Assembly: GCF_005862305.2 (NCBI RefSeq)
Contig: NZ_CP054021.1
Location: 3,264,501-3,328,500, forward strand
DNA from: Rhizobium indicum
GTDB taxonomy: Bacteria; Pseudomonadota; Alphaproteobacteria; Rhizobiales; Rhizobiaceae
Direction: 5' to 3'
Length of the DNA stretch: 64,000 nucleotides
The notes under the pieces were generated by a model. It was not told where the DNA came from, made no database searches, and saw nothing but the letters and a program-made list of their open reading frames with translations. This document shows positions 17,360 through 26,758 of the stretch, piece after piece; position 1 is the first letter of the stretch, and every line of letters starts with the position of its first letter. Position numbers and translations under genes: made by a program.

Positions 17360-17377
17360 CCCGTCACTCCATTGACG

Positions 17378-17407
17378 AAGTGCCGCGCGCTTCTCGCCGC
17401 GGCACTT
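17378..17407 (+). terminator. Probable terminator after the OsmC gene
   Basis: A perfect 10-bp stem (AAGTGCCGCG with CGCGGCACTT) with a 10-base loop starts 18 bases after the stop codon and is followed by TCCATTT. The stem is strong but the U-tract is weak. Confidence 0.65.
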
Positions 17408-17546
17408 TCCATTTGATGCCCCCATTGTCGGCGTCCGCCTATTCCGACGTCATCGGCTGTCGGACAGGCCTTCTCACCATTCATCGAGTTATCGCTTCCG
17501 ACGGACCGCGCTCGTCCGGCGAGACCTTGTGCTGCGCCCCAGTATG

Positions 17547-17575
17547 TTGACAAGTAACTTCTGATATTTTATGAC
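17547..17575 (+). promoter_or_regulatory. Promoter of the tetR gene
   Basis: TTGACA (17547-17552) and TATGAC (17570-17575) are separated by 17 bases, a near-consensus sigma-70 arrangement. The -10 box runs into the palindrome at 17573-17600. A transcript starting near 17582 could not use the ATG at 17571. Confidence 0.7.
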
Positions 17576-17600
17576 TGACGAAATTCGAAAATCGTCAGTC
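17573..17600. promoter_or_regulatory. Palindromic operator, probable TetR autoregulation site
   Basis: Perfect arms GACTGACGA (17573-17581) and TCGTCAGTC (17592-17600) with a 10-base spacer overlap the -10 box and the expected transcription start. Size and position are typical of operators bound by dimeric TetR repressors. The pump genes downstream would be controlled from the same site if co-transcribed. Confidence 0.75.
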
Positions 17601-17621
17601 CTAATTCGGGTCTCGAAAATC

Positions 17622-18230
17622 ATGAACGACATTGCGGAAAATACGCTCGACATCACGCGGCAGGAGAATGTCACGCGCATTCTGGATGCAGCCGAGCGAC
17701 TGTTTCGGCACTATGGCTACAGCAAGACGACGGTGGCCGACATTGCCCGCGATCTCGGCATGTCGCCGGCCAATATTTATCGTTTCTTCGCCTCCAAGGT
17801 CGAAATTCACCAGGCGCTCTGCGGGCGCATGCTCGCCACCGCTTATCAAATCGCCTACGACATCCGCCATCAGCCGATCAGCGCCAGCGAGCGGCTGCGC
17901 CGCTATGTCGAGACCCAGCACCAGTTGACGCTGGATCTGATGCTCGACGAGATGAAGGTGCACGAGATGATCATCGTCGCGATCGAACGCGACTGGCATG
18001 TCATCGAGAAACATATCGACCGCGTCCATGATCTCATTGCCGAAATCATCGCCGAAGGCATTGCAGCCGGGGAATTCGCCGAGCAGGACCCGGTCGTTGC
18101 GTCGCGCTGCTTCGGCGCTGCGACGAACACGCTCTGCCATCCGCAGATGGTGGCGCAATGTCTTGCGAAAACGAACCGCGCGAGCGTCGACGAGCTGATC
18201 AGTTATGTGATCAGGGCGCTGAAGAAATAA
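17622..18230 (+). CDS. TetR family transcriptional regulator of the RND pump
   Basis: 202 residues from ATG 17622. An upstream in-frame ATG at 17571 lies inside the promoter -10 box and operator, so it cannot be on the message. The helix-turn-helix is RNGYSKTTVADIARDLGMSPANIYRFFASK-like (visible as TTVADIARDLGMSPANIYRF), followed by a variable ligand domain. It sits 48 bp upstream of a membrane-fusion protein and an RND pump on the same strand. It most likely represses them and itself until a toxic substrate binds. There is no strong Shine-Dalgarno before 17622. Confidence 0.9.
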   Translation: MNDIAENTLDITRQENVTRILDAAERLFRHYGYSKTTVADIARDLGMSPANIYRFFASKVEIHQALCGRMLATAYQIAYDIRHQPISASERLRRYVETQHQLTLDLMLDEMKVHEMIIVAIERDWHVIEKHIDRVHDLIAEIIAEGIAAGEFAEQDPVVASRCFGAATNTLCHPQMVAQCLAKTNRASVDELISYVIRALKK

Positions 18231-18278
18231 TGGACGGCAGCCGCCGCCGAAACCCCAAACGATCCAGGAGTGCGGAAG

Positions 18279-19418
18279 ATGTTTTCGCTCAAGACCCTCA
18301 GCCATCGCATGCCGTCCGTCGCCAGTCTCGTGCTCTTCGGCGCCATCGGCATCGGCGTTTCCGCCTGCTCGGAAGAGAAGGCTGAGGTCAAGCAAGTCAT
18401 CCGGCCGGTGAAGGTCGTCGAGATCGCCAAGGCCGGCGACACCCGCAAGCTCGACTATTCGGGCTCGGTCAAGGCACGCACGGAGATGAACCTCGGATTT
18501 CGCGTCGCCGGCAAAATCACCGAACGCCTCGTCGATATCGGCGACAAGGTGAAGCCGGGCGACGTGCTCGCTCGGATGGACTCCACCGATTACCAGCTGG
18601 CGGTCAAGACGGCGGAAGCCAATCTCGCAGCCGCTGAAAAAGGCGTCGAAACCGCCGATCTCGTGAACAAGCGCAATCAGCAGCTGTTCGACAAGAATGT
18701 TTCGCCGAAATCCCAGCTCGAGCAAGCGTCGCTCAGTTACGATCAGGCCGTTTCAAGCCGCGATGCCGCCGTCTCGGCGCTCGATCAGGCGAAGAACCAG
18801 GTGAGTTATGCGGAGCTGAAGGCCGACCACAACGGGATTGTCACGACGATCAATGCCGATGTCGGCCAGGTCGTTGCGTCGGGCACTCCCGTCGTCGCCG
18901 TTGCCGTCGACGGCGAAAAGGAAGTGCAGATCGCCGTTCCGGAAAATGACATTGCCGAATTCAAGCCGGGCAAGACAGTCAAGGCCAGCTTCTGGGCTGA
19001 CGACAGGCTGGTGCTCGACGGCAAGGTGCGCGAGGTTTCCGGCAGCGCCGACCAGCAGTCGCGTACCTTTGCGGTTCGGGTGAGCCTGCCGAACGATCCG
19101 CAGGTGTTGCTCGGCATGACGGCGACGATCGAGGCCGATGTCAGCAACGGCAACAGCTATGTCTCGATCCCGCTCAGCGCCCTGGCTGAAAAGGACGGTA
19201 AGCAGATGGTCTGGACCGTCGACCGCGACACGGCGACCGTGCATGGCCGCGACATCAAGGTCGCCGATTTCACCGGCGACGGCGTGCATGTGACCGAGGG
19301 TCTCGATACCGGCGATCTCGTCGTTTCGGCCGGCACGCAGTTCATGAGCGAAAACCTGAAGGTGAAGGTGCCGGACCAGCAGTCGGCCCTGGCTGCCACG
19401 GACCAGACCGTCCGCTGA
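18279..19418 (+). CDS. RND efflux periplasmic adaptor (membrane-fusion protein)
   Basis: 379 residues from ATG 18279, which follows AGGAG at the right distance; a GTG at 18270 overlaps that site. The N-terminus is a lipoprotein signal ending in GVSAC. Then come a beta-barrel strand, the split lipoyl/biotinyl-like domain (VDIGDKVKPGDVLARMDSTDYQLA and YAELKADHNGIVTTINADVGQVV) around a coiled-coil hairpin, and the C-terminal membrane-proximal domain. It links the inner-membrane pump encoded next to an outer-membrane channel. No channel gene of the TolC type is present here, so that part must be encoded elsewhere. Confidence 0.92.
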   Translation: MFSLKTLSHRMPSVASLVLFGAIGIGVSACSEEKAEVKQVIRPVKVVEIAKAGDTRKLDYSGSVKARTEMNLGFRVAGKITERLVDIGDKVKPGDVLARMDSTDYQLAVKTAEANLAAAEKGVETADLVNKRNQQLFDKNVSPKSQLEQASLSYDQAVSSRDAAVSALDQAKNQVSYAELKADHNGIVTTINADVGQVVASGTPVVAVAVDGEKEVQIAVPENDIAEFKPGKTVKASFWADDRLVLDGKVREVSGSADQQSRTFAVRVSLPNDPQVLLGMTATIEADVSNGNSYVSIPLSALAEKDGKQMVWTVDRDTATVHGRDIKVADFTGDGVHVTEGLDTGDLVVSAGTQFMSENLKVKVPDQQSALAATDQTVR

Positions 19419-19444
19419 ACGCGCCATAAAGAGAGAACAGGACC

Positions 19445-22400
19445 ATGGACGCCACCACCACCGAAAAGCGGCCCTTCAATCTGTCGCGCTGGGCGATCGG
19501 ACATCCAAGCATCGCCCGCTTCCTCTTCGGGCTGATCATCATCACCGGCGTGCTCGGTCTGATGCGCATGGGCCAGCGCGAGGACCCCGAATTCACCTTC
19601 CGCGTCATGGTCGTTCAGGCGATCTGGCCGGGCGCTTCCATTCAGGAAATGGAAGATCAGGTCGTCAACAAGATCGAGCGCAAGCTGCAGGAAACGCCGC
19701 ATATCGACTGGGTCAAGTCGTATACGCGGGCGGGCAGTGCGATCATCACCCTGCAGGTCAAGGGCGACACGAATTCGCAAGAGGTGGCGGATGCCTTTTA
19801 CCAGGTGCGCAAGAAGGTCGGCGACATCTCCAGCGAGCTGCCGCAGGGCCTGCTCGGCCCCTATTTCAACGACGAGTTCGGCGATACCTTCATCACGCTG
19901 CATTCGATCAGCGGCGACGGCTATTCCTATCCGGAACTGAAGAAATTCGCGATCCAGGCGCGCGACATGCTGCTGACGACGCCGGGCGTTGAGAAGGCGG
20001 TCATCATCGGCGACCAGCCTGAGAAGATCTATATCGACGTCTCGTCGAAGGCGCTCGCCGAGCGCGGCCTGACGATCCTCGATCTGCAGAACGCCATCAA
20101 GGGCCAGAACAATGTCGATCCGGCCGGCTCGGTCGATACCGGCCTGCGCTCGGTGCGCATATCGGTCGAAGGCGACGTGAAGAAGGCGGCCGATATCCGC
20201 GAACTGCGCCTTCGCGCCGGCGGCCAGGTGACGCGCCTCGGCGATATCGCGACCGTCAGTTCCGGGCTCGAAGATCCCTACCAGCGCAAGTACCGTTTCA
20301 ACGGCCACGACAGCGTTCAGGTCGGCGTCGTGATGGCCAAGGGCTTCAATGTGACCGATGTCGGCAAGGGCGTGGAGGCGACCTATCAGCGCTTCGAGGA
20401 GGCGCTGCCCTATGGCGTCGCCGTTGATCAGATCGCCAACCAGCCCGACGTGGTGACGGATGCGGTCAGCGAATTCATGCATGCGCTCGGCGAAGCTCTC
20501 ATCATCGTGCTGGTCGTCTCGTTCGTGTCGATCGGCTGGCGATCGGGCCTCGTTATCGCCATCGCCATTCCATTGGTGCTGGCCGCCACCTTTGCGCTGA
20601 TGTACGAACTCGGCATCGACCTGCAGCGCATCTCGCTCGGCGCGCTGATCATCGCGCTCGGCCTGCTTGTCGACGATGCGATGATCGTCGTCGAGATGAT
20701 GGAACGAAAACTGGAGGAGGGGCTCGTCAAGATCGAGGCGGCAAGCTTCGCCTATTCCTCGACCGCCTTCCCGATGCTGACGGGCACGCTGATCACCACG
20801 GCCGGCTTCATTCCCGTCGGCTTCGCCGCCTCGACGGCCGGCGAATATGTGCGGTCGCTATTCTACGTCGTCGGCATCGCGCTTGTCACCTCGTGGTTCG
20901 TCGCGGTCTACTTCACGCCGTGGCTCGGCTATATGATCCTCAAGCAGCGCCATCACGCCGGCAAGCATCACGACGCCTTCGACACCGGCTTCTACCGTCG
21001 GCTGCGCGGCACGGTCGGCTGGGCGGTGCGCCACCGCGTCATCGTGCTGCTGCTGACGCTCGGCACCTTCGTCACCAGCCTCTGGGCCTTTCAGTTCATT
21101 CCGCAGAATTTCTTCCCGCAATCTTCGCGGCCGGAAATTCTCGTCGATCTCTGGCTGCCCGAGGGCACCAGCATCAAGGAAGTCGAGGTGCAGGCAAAGG
21201 CGCTCGAAGCCAAGATGATGGATGATCCCGACAAGAAGTTCATCGCCACCTATATCGGCGAAGGCGCGCCGCGCTTCTTCCTGCCGCTCGATCAGCAGCT
21301 GCGCAATCCGAACTTCGCCCAGCTGCTCGTCATGGCCAATGACGAACCGGCGCGCGAGCGGCTGATCGTCAAGCTGCGGACGATCCTTGCGGAAGACTTC
21401 CCCGATATTCGCGGCAAGGTCGACCGCCTCTTCCTCGGTCCGCCGACCGGCTGGCCGGTGCAGATGCGCGTCATGGGGCCTGACCGCCAGGAAGTCAGGG
21501 AGATCGCCGATCAGGTAAAGGCGCGCTTCCAGGCCAATCCGGAGCTCGGCGCCATCCATGACGATTGGCTGGAAGAGGTGCCGGCGATGAAGCTGGTGAT
21601 CGACCAGGACCGCGCCCGGGCACTCGGCGTCACCTCGCAGCGTGTGCGCCAGATGCTGCAGACCGCCATGTCAGGGGCTGCGCTCGACGATTTCCGCGAT
21701 GGTGAGGAGACGGTCTCGATCGTCGCCCGCGAGCCGGATGCCAGCCGTTCGCTGCTGTCGGCGGTCAACTCGGTCTATGTGCCGACGGATTTCGGCGGCT
21801 TTGTACCGGTCTCGCAGGTCGCCAAGGTCGTGCCCGTCATGGAGCAGGGCATCGAATGGCGGCGCAACAGGCTGCCGACGATCACCGTGCGCGCCACGCT
21901 GCCTGACGATGTGCAGGCGAACGATGTGGTGATGAAGATGTATGCCGACATGAAGGACCTGCGCGACAGCCTGCCTGCCGGCTACCATGTCGAGATTCAG
22001 GGCGGCGCCGAGGATGCGGCGGAAAGCCAGATGTCGATTGCCGCCAAGGCGCCGATCATGCTCGCCGTCATCATCGTGCTGCTGATGGTGCAGCTGCAGC
22101 ATTTCGGCAAGGCGATGCTGGTGCTCGCCACCGGTCCGCTCGGGATCATCGGTGCGGCGGCCGCATTGCTGATCAGCGGCGCGCCCTTCGGCTTCGTGGC
22201 GATCCTCGGCGTCATCGCGCTGCTCGGCATCATCATGCGCAACTCGATCATCCTGGTCGACCAGATCGACCAGGATATCAAGGCCGGCATGCATCGGCAG
22301 GAGGCGATCGTCGGCGCGGCCGTGCGGCGTTTCCGGCCGATCATGCTGACGGCGCTGACCGCCGTGCTGGCGCTGATCCCGATCTCGCGCGGTGTCTTCT

Positions 22401-22591
22401 GGGGTCCGCTCGCCTACGCGATGATGGGCGGCATCCTGGTTGCGACCGTGCTTACCATTCTGGTTCTGCCCGCCGGTTACGCCCTTTTCTTCGGCCGGGA
22501 GCCGAAGACAAAGGACGAGCCAGGCCAGCATGCCGACGCCATCCAGGAAGAGGCGGATGACAGACATCCGCCGGCGTTGGCAGCAGAGTGA
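19445..22591 (+). CDS. RND efflux transporter permease
   Basis: 1048 residues, the full length of AcrB/MexB-like pumps. Twelve membrane segments and two large periplasmic loops can be traced. The proton-relay aspartate pair is in GLLVDDAMIVVEMM of the fourth segment, and the second half repeats the pattern (LLGIIMRNSIILVDQIDQD). It forms an inner-membrane trimer and works with the adaptor 26 bp upstream. Such pumps expel hydrophobic toxins, antibiotics or plant compounds; the sequence does not tell which. A clear terminator follows the stop. Confidence 0.94.
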   Translation: MDATTTEKRPFNLSRWAIGHPSIARFLFGLIIITGVLGLMRMGQREDPEFTFRVMVVQAIWPGASIQEMEDQVVNKIERKLQETPHIDWVKSYTRAGSAIITLQVKGDTNSQEVADAFYQVRKKVGDISSELPQGLLGPYFNDEFGDTFITLHSISGDGYSYPELKKFAIQARDMLLTTPGVEKAVIIGDQPEKIYIDVSSKALAERGLTILDLQNAIKGQNNVDPAGSVDTGLRSVRISVEGDVKKAADIRELRLRAGGQVTRLGDIATVSSGLEDPYQRKYRFNGHDSVQVGVVMAKGFNVTDVGKGVEATYQRFEEALPYGVAVDQIANQPDVVTDAVSEFMHALGEALIIVLVVSFVSIGWRSGLVIAIAIPLVLAATFALMYELGIDLQRISLGALIIALGLLVDDAMIVVEMMERKLEEGLVKIEAASFAYSSTAFPMLTGTLITTAGFIPVGFAASTAGEYVRSLFYVVGIALVTSWFVAVYFTPWLGYMILKQRHHAGKHHDAFDTGFYRRLRGTVGWAVRHRVIVLLLTLGTFVTSLWAFQFIPQNFFPQSSRPEILVDLWLPEGTSIKEVEVQAKALEAKMMDDPDKKFIATYIGEGAPRFFLPLDQQLRNPNFAQLLVMANDEPARERLIVKLRTILAEDFPDIRGKVDRLFLGPPTGWPVQMRVMGPDRQEVREIADQVKARFQANPELGAIHDDWLEEVPAMKLVIDQDRARALGVTSQRVRQMLQTAMSGAALDDFRDGEETVSIVAREPDASRSLLSAVNSVYVPTDFGGFVPVSQVAKVVPVMEQGIEWRRNRLPTITVRATLPDDVQANDVVMKMYADMKDLRDSLPAGYHVEIQGGAEDAAESQMSIAAKAPIMLAVIIVLLMVQLQHFGKAMLVLATGPLGIIGAAAALLISGAPFGFVAILGVIALLGIIMRNSIILVDQIDQDIKAGMHRQEAIVGAAVRRFRPIMLTALTAVLALIPISRGVFWGPLAYAMMGGILVATVLTILVLPAGYALFFGREPKTKDEPGQHADAIQEEADDRHPPALAAE

Positions 22592-22593
22592 GG

Positions 22594-22620
22594 ACGGCGC
22601 GGCGAAAGCCGCGCCGTTTT
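22594..22620 (+). terminator. Intrinsic terminator after the RND operon
   Basis: A perfect 10-bp stem (ACGGCGCGGC with GCCGCGCCGT) closed by a GAAA tetraloop is followed by TTT. It begins three bases after the pump stop codon. The remaining ~185 bp before the next gene hold no recognisable feature. Confidence 0.85.
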
Positions 22621-22805
22621 CCTTGCAGGTCACAGCTTCCTCATCAAAGCGCGTCGCTGCCCACAGCGCCGCGCAGTCTTTACTGCCTGCTCCGTCTTGG
22701 AGCTGCGCGCCGATTCCATTGCCGCCTCGAAAAAGCTAAGCTGCGAAAGCATACCGGGAGACCAACCGCGATCCCGGCCACTCAGCGACGAGGCAGGGCA
22801 CGACC

Positions 22806-24716
22806 ATGGCCGATTACCATCTGGAAGCAAGCTGGAGCCCGATCGAGGGCAGTTTCGGGCGCCTCACCTTCACGCTTTTCAATCTTTCGACCGAGCCGCT
22901 GTCCAGCTTCTCGCTCGCCTATACGTCAGAGACGCGGGTCGCCGACAAACATGTCTGCGACGGCGGCAGCCTCAAGCGGCGGGTCGCGCATTTCCATGAA
23001 TTCCTGCCGCCCGAGGGGCTGAGCGTGCCGCCCGGCGGGCGCTGGCGGTTCACGGTCGAGGGGCTGACCAGGGCGCCGAAACATATGACATCAGGCGTCA
23101 AGTCGGCCTATCTGACACTTGGCGACGGGCGCCACGTTCCGGTTGGTTTCGGCGATCTCATGCTCGAAGGCCGGGATGGTGGCGTGGCGCCGCCCATTCT
23201 GCCGCCGGGCCGGGCCGAGGAACCCTATTCGCTGCTGCCCTGGCCGCTGGCGCTCGGGCTGAAGGCTGGAGAGCTGCCGGTCGTCCTTTATCCGGCCGCG
23301 CGGACGCGGGCCGATGCGGTCAAGGCACTCTCGCTGGTTCTCGCGCTTTACCAGCGGCTCTACCCGGCAGACAATATGCCGTTTTCCCTCAGTGCCGTCG
23401 AAGGCGGGCGGGCCATTCGTTTCGTCACCGAATCGTCGATCGCTGCCTTCGCTTACGAATTGCGTTTTACCGCGCATGAGATCGTGCTTTCGAGTGCGGA
23501 TGATGCCGGGCGGCATTACGGGCTGATCAGCCTGGCGCAATTGCTGCACGGCGCCCGCGCCGATCGCGAGCACTTCAAATTCCCCAGTTTCGGCACGATC
23601 GCCGACCAGCCGCGTTATGACTGGCGCGGCTGCCATCTCGATGTGTCCAGGCAGTTCTATCCGGTGGCGGACGTCGCGCGGCTGATCGATATTCTCGCCT
23701 GGAACAAGCTCAACATCTTCCACTGGCATCTGACCGATGACGAAGCGTGGCGGCTGGAGATCAAAGCCTACCCCGCGCTGACGGAGATCGGCGCCCGGCG
23801 CGGCCCGGATGAAGTGCTCGTGCCGCAGCTCGGCGACGGGGCGCAACCGCGCGCCGGCCATTACACACAGGAGGACGCCAGGTGGATCGTTGCGCATGCC
23901 GCCTCGCTGCATATCGAGGTGGTGCCGGAAATCGATATTCCGGGCCACAGCATGGCGACGCTGTTCTCACTGCCCGAGCTTGTCGACGGGCAGGAGGCGC
24001 CGGACAGTTACCGCTCGGTGCAGGGTTATCCGAACAACGCTCTCAATCCGGCTGTAGAATTCACCTACGAATTTCTCGGCAATGTGTTCGACGAGATGGT
24101 GACGCTGTTTCCCGGCGAATATCTCCATATCGGCGGCGACGAAGTGGCGCGTGGCTCCTGGCTCTCCTCGCCGCTCTGCAAGGCGCTGATGGAGCGGGAG
24201 AAACTTGCCGGCACCGCCGAGCTGCAATCCTATTTCCTGAAACGTATCAAAGCCATGCTGTCGGAGCGCGGCAGGAAACTCGTCGGCTGGAACGAGGTCT
24301 CGCATGGCGGCGGGGTCGATCGCGACGGCACGCTGCTGATGGCCTGGGAAAAGCCCGCCGTCGGCATTGAGCTGGCACAGGAAGGCTACGACGTGGTGAT
24401 GACGCCGGGCCAGGCCTATTATCTCGATATGGCGCAGGCTGAAGCCTGGGCCGAGCCCGGCGCGGCCTGGGCAGGGTTCAGCCCGCCGGAACACACCTAC
24501 GCTTACGAGGCTGAGGGTGAGCTGCCGGAGGCGCTGCAGGAGAAGATGCGCGGCATCCAGGCCTGCATCTGGACCGAGAACTTCGTCTCGCGCGCCTATT
24601 TCAACCGGCTGGTTTTTCCGCGGCTCCCGGCAATCGCCGAGGCTGCCTGGACGCCTTCTGCACGCAAGGACTGGGATCGGTTCGCAGCGGTCGTGCGGAT
24701 GTGGCCGATGCTTTAA
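22806..24716 (+). CDS. Beta-N-acetylhexosaminidase (glycoside hydrolase family 20)
   Basis: 636 residues. The N-terminal ~200 residues are a family-specific beta-domain, followed by the GH20 barrel beginning near DQPRYDWRGCHLDVSRQF. The catalytic Asp-Glu pair is D445-E446 in LHIGGDEVARGSW; the substrate-binding HWHLTDDEAWR and EIDIPGHS motifs are also present. No secretion signal is evident at the N-terminus, so it probably acts inside the cell on imported chito- or glyco-oligosaccharides. It converges with a ROK kinase gene; the two share a 4-bp TTAA at their stops. The kinase could phosphorylate the released amino sugar. Confidence 0.92.
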   Translation: MADYHLEASWSPIEGSFGRLTFTLFNLSTEPLSSFSLAYTSETRVADKHVCDGGSLKRRVAHFHEFLPPEGLSVPPGGRWRFTVEGLTRAPKHMTSGVKSAYLTLGDGRHVPVGFGDLMLEGRDGGVAPPILPPGRAEEPYSLLPWPLALGLKAGELPVVLYPAARTRADAVKALSLVLALYQRLYPADNMPFSLSAVEGGRAIRFVTESSIAAFAYELRFTAHEIVLSSADDAGRHYGLISLAQLLHGARADREHFKFPSFGTIADQPRYDWRGCHLDVSRQFYPVADVARLIDILAWNKLNIFHWHLTDDEAWRLEIKAYPALTEIGARRGPDEVLVPQLGDGAQPRAGHYTQEDARWIVAHAASLHIEVVPEIDIPGHSMATLFSLPELVDGQEAPDSYRSVQGYPNNALNPAVEFTYEFLGNVFDEMVTLFPGEYLHIGGDEVARGSWLSSPLCKALMEREKLAGTAELQSYFLKRIKAMLSERGRKLVGWNEVSHGGGVDRDGTLLMAWEKPAVGIELAQEGYDVVMTPGQAYYLDMAQAEAWAEPGAAWAGFSPPEHTYAYEAEGELPEALQEKMRGIQACIWTENFVSRAYFNRLVFPRLPAIAEAAWTPSARKDWDRFAAVVRMWPML

Positions 24717-25633
24717 GCTGCCGTCTCGGCCTTCAGCCCCAAAAGCGCTGCCCCTATCAGGCCGGGTTCGATGCGGCATTCGCTGCGCACCACCAGCGGA
24801 CGATCGAACTTGCGCAGGATGCGGGCGCGCACGGCGTGGTCGAGCTCGGCAAGCAGCGGCTCGACATTGGAAAGCCCGCCACCGACCGGCACGATGGTCG
24901 CGCCGGTGATGTTGATCGTCAGCGCTAAGGGCGAGGCGACGAGATCGACATAGACGTCGATCGTCCGTGTCGCCTTCTCCTCTCCATGGCGCCACTGAGC
25001 GATGATCTCCTCGCTGGCAAGGTCGAGATCGTGCAGCGTCTTGTGCAGGCGCTCCAGGCCGCGGGCGCCGCCGACGGTGTCGACGCAGCCCTTCTGGCCG
25101 CAGCCGCAGGCATAAGCGGGAATGGCGACGGGCGGATTGCCGGCCGCAGATGCGATGATCGGCCCGTGACCCCATTCGCCGGCAAAGCCGCCGGCCTCGT
25201 TGACGAGGCGTCCGTCGGCAACCAGGCCGCCGCCGACGCCGGTACCGAGGATGGCGCCGAAGACGATGCGGTGGCCGCGGCCGGCGCCGAGACCGGCTTC
25301 GGCCATCGCGAAACAGTCGGCGTCGTTGGCGATCAGCACCGGCAGACCGAGCTCGGCTTCGAGGTCGGCTGCGAGCGTGCGGTCGTGGATGCAGGGAATG
25401 TTGGCGCAGATCAGGCGCTGTGTATCGGGATCGACGACGCCGGCGATGGAAAGGACGATGCGGCTCGGCTGCTCACCGGTTTCGGCGATGATGCCGCGCA
25501 GGGTCTCGACGAAAGCGGCAAAATCATCCCTAGGCGTCGGGCGGCGGCCGAGGGGAAGGATGTCTGTCTCGGAGCGTGCGATGCCGCCCTTGATGGCGGA
25601 GCCGCCGATGTCGAATGAAATGATCATTGCCAC
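24713..25633 (-). CDS. ROK family sugar kinase (possible N-acetylglucosamine kinase)
   Basis: About 306 residues from GTG 25633, or 304 from ATG 25627; neither has a strong ribosome-binding site. The ATP phosphate motif is ISFDIGGSAIKGGIA, the catalytic Asp is in LIANDADCFA, and the ROK zinc motif is complete (GEWGHGPI then CGCGQKGCVD). ROK kinases phosphorylate glucose, N-acetylglucosamine, N-acetylmannosamine and similar sugars. Being tail-to-tail with a beta-N-acetylhexosaminidase, N-acetylglucosamine is a reasonable guess, but deacetylase and deaminase genes are not nearby. Confidence 0.88.
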   Translation of the reverse strand: MAMIISFDIGGSAIKGGIARSETDILPLGRRPTPRDDFAAFVETLRGIIAETGEQPSRIVLSIAGVVDPDTQRLICANIPCIHDRTLAADLEAELGLPVLIANDADCFAMAEAGLGAGRGHRIVFGAILGTGVGGGLVADGRLVNEAGGFAGEWGHGPIIASAAGNPPVAIPAYACGCGQKGCVDTVGGARGLERLHKTLHDLDLASEEIIAQWRHGEEKATRTIDVYVDLVASPLALTINITGATIVPVGGGLSNVEPLLAELDHAVRARILRKFDRPLVVRSECRIEPGLIGAALLGLKAETAA

Positions 25634-26030
25634 TCTGCCGTTTCTCTGGTCTCCCAGCGTCTGCTTGCATTGTTGGCGGGGAATTTCAAGCGCTCATTCG
25701 GCGGTGGTGCCGCCGGCTTTAGGGTCGTGCCGTGTGGCATCCCCTCTGTTCTGCTTGATATCTCTGCCACAGGTGGGGAGATGGGATAGGCGGGACGGGT
25801 TTCCGTCTTCCATCCGTGATGGCAAGACGTTAGAGAAGTCCGGTGAGCCCAAACCTATCGGCTCCGATCGCAGCCGCAATTTCTAACCCCGCAAGTCATT
25901 CAATTGGCATATTGCATCGCCAAAATCCGGCCCTACACTTTCATCAACTGCCGGACCCACGACCATCGATACGAGAGAAAACAGTACCATCCGAAGAGCA
26001 CGTCCCAAAGGCCGCCGCCTCTCATCCATT

Positions 26031-26609
26031 TTGCGGCAGATGGCCGCCGATCAGAGCCGCGAACGGATCTCGATCGGCGATCTGTTCAACACGATGGGCG
26101 ACAGGGCGATCAGCGCGTTGATGCTGATCTTCGCGCTGCCGAACGCCTTTCCCACTCCGCCAGGCACCTCGGCCGTGCTCGGCGCGCCATTGGTCTTCCT
26201 GGCAGCACAACTGACCTTCGGGCTGAAGCCCTGGCTACCGAAGGTGATTGCCAACCGTTCGATGCGCCGGGAGGATTTCGAGACCATTGTCGGCCGCATC
26301 CATCGCTGGCTCGCCTGGGCCGAGCGCATGTTGAAGCCGAGGCTTGCGATCTTCGCCGAACCGCCGGCGGAATATCTTGCCGGGGCGGCATGCCTGCTGC
26401 TGTCGATCGTGCTGCTGCTGCCGGTCCCGCTCGGCAATATCCTGCCGGCCGTCACGATCTCCGTCTTCGCGTTCGGGATCTTGGGCCGTGACGGGCTCTT
26501 CGCGCTCATCGGCTTCGTGATGACGGCCGTGTCGCTCGTCGTCGCCGGCGGGGTGATTTACGGTCTCGTGAAGGCGGCGATCCATCTCGTCGTGCAATGG
26601 TTTGCCTAA
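26031..26609 (+). CDS. exoD: Exopolysaccharide synthesis ExoD family membrane protein
   Basis: At least 192 residues. It has the ExoD signature ERISIGDLFNTMGDRAISALMLIFALPNAFPTPPGTS and three to four hydrophobic segments. ExoD was described in rhizobia as affecting exopolysaccharide and nodule invasion; the molecular role is unclear. The start is a problem: family-like sequence (KGRRLSSILRQMAADQS) continues upstream of TTG 26031, but I find no ATG, GTG or TTG before it in frame. The true start may be a rare codon or may have been mutated. The 397-bp gap from 25634 holds this upstream part and otherwise nothing I recognise. Confidence 0.78.
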   Translation: MRQMAADQSRERISIGDLFNTMGDRAISALMLIFALPNAFPTPPGTSAVLGAPLVFLAAQLTFGLKPWLPKVIANRSMRREDFETIVGRIHRWLAWAERMLKPRLAIFAEPPAEYLAGAACLLLSIVLLLPVPLGNILPAVTISVFAFGILGRDGLFALIGFVMTAVSLVVAGGVIYGLVKAAIHLVVQWFA

Positions 26610-26758
26610 ACGGAGTTTGCTTGAGTGATGGCGTTATTTGGCCGACCTCTTTGCAACAGGCTCGACATTTGCCGGAATTTTGTTTTGATCTGGCGCGATA
26701 CAGACTCAAATCATGTTCGGCGCCGGCACGCCGGCTCATTTTGCGCGGTAGGCAATAG

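Noticed and set aside
19157..20482. 441-codon minus-strand frame over the adaptor/pump junction
   Set aside because: Antisense to the end of the adaptor and the start of the RND pump, both with clear motifs.
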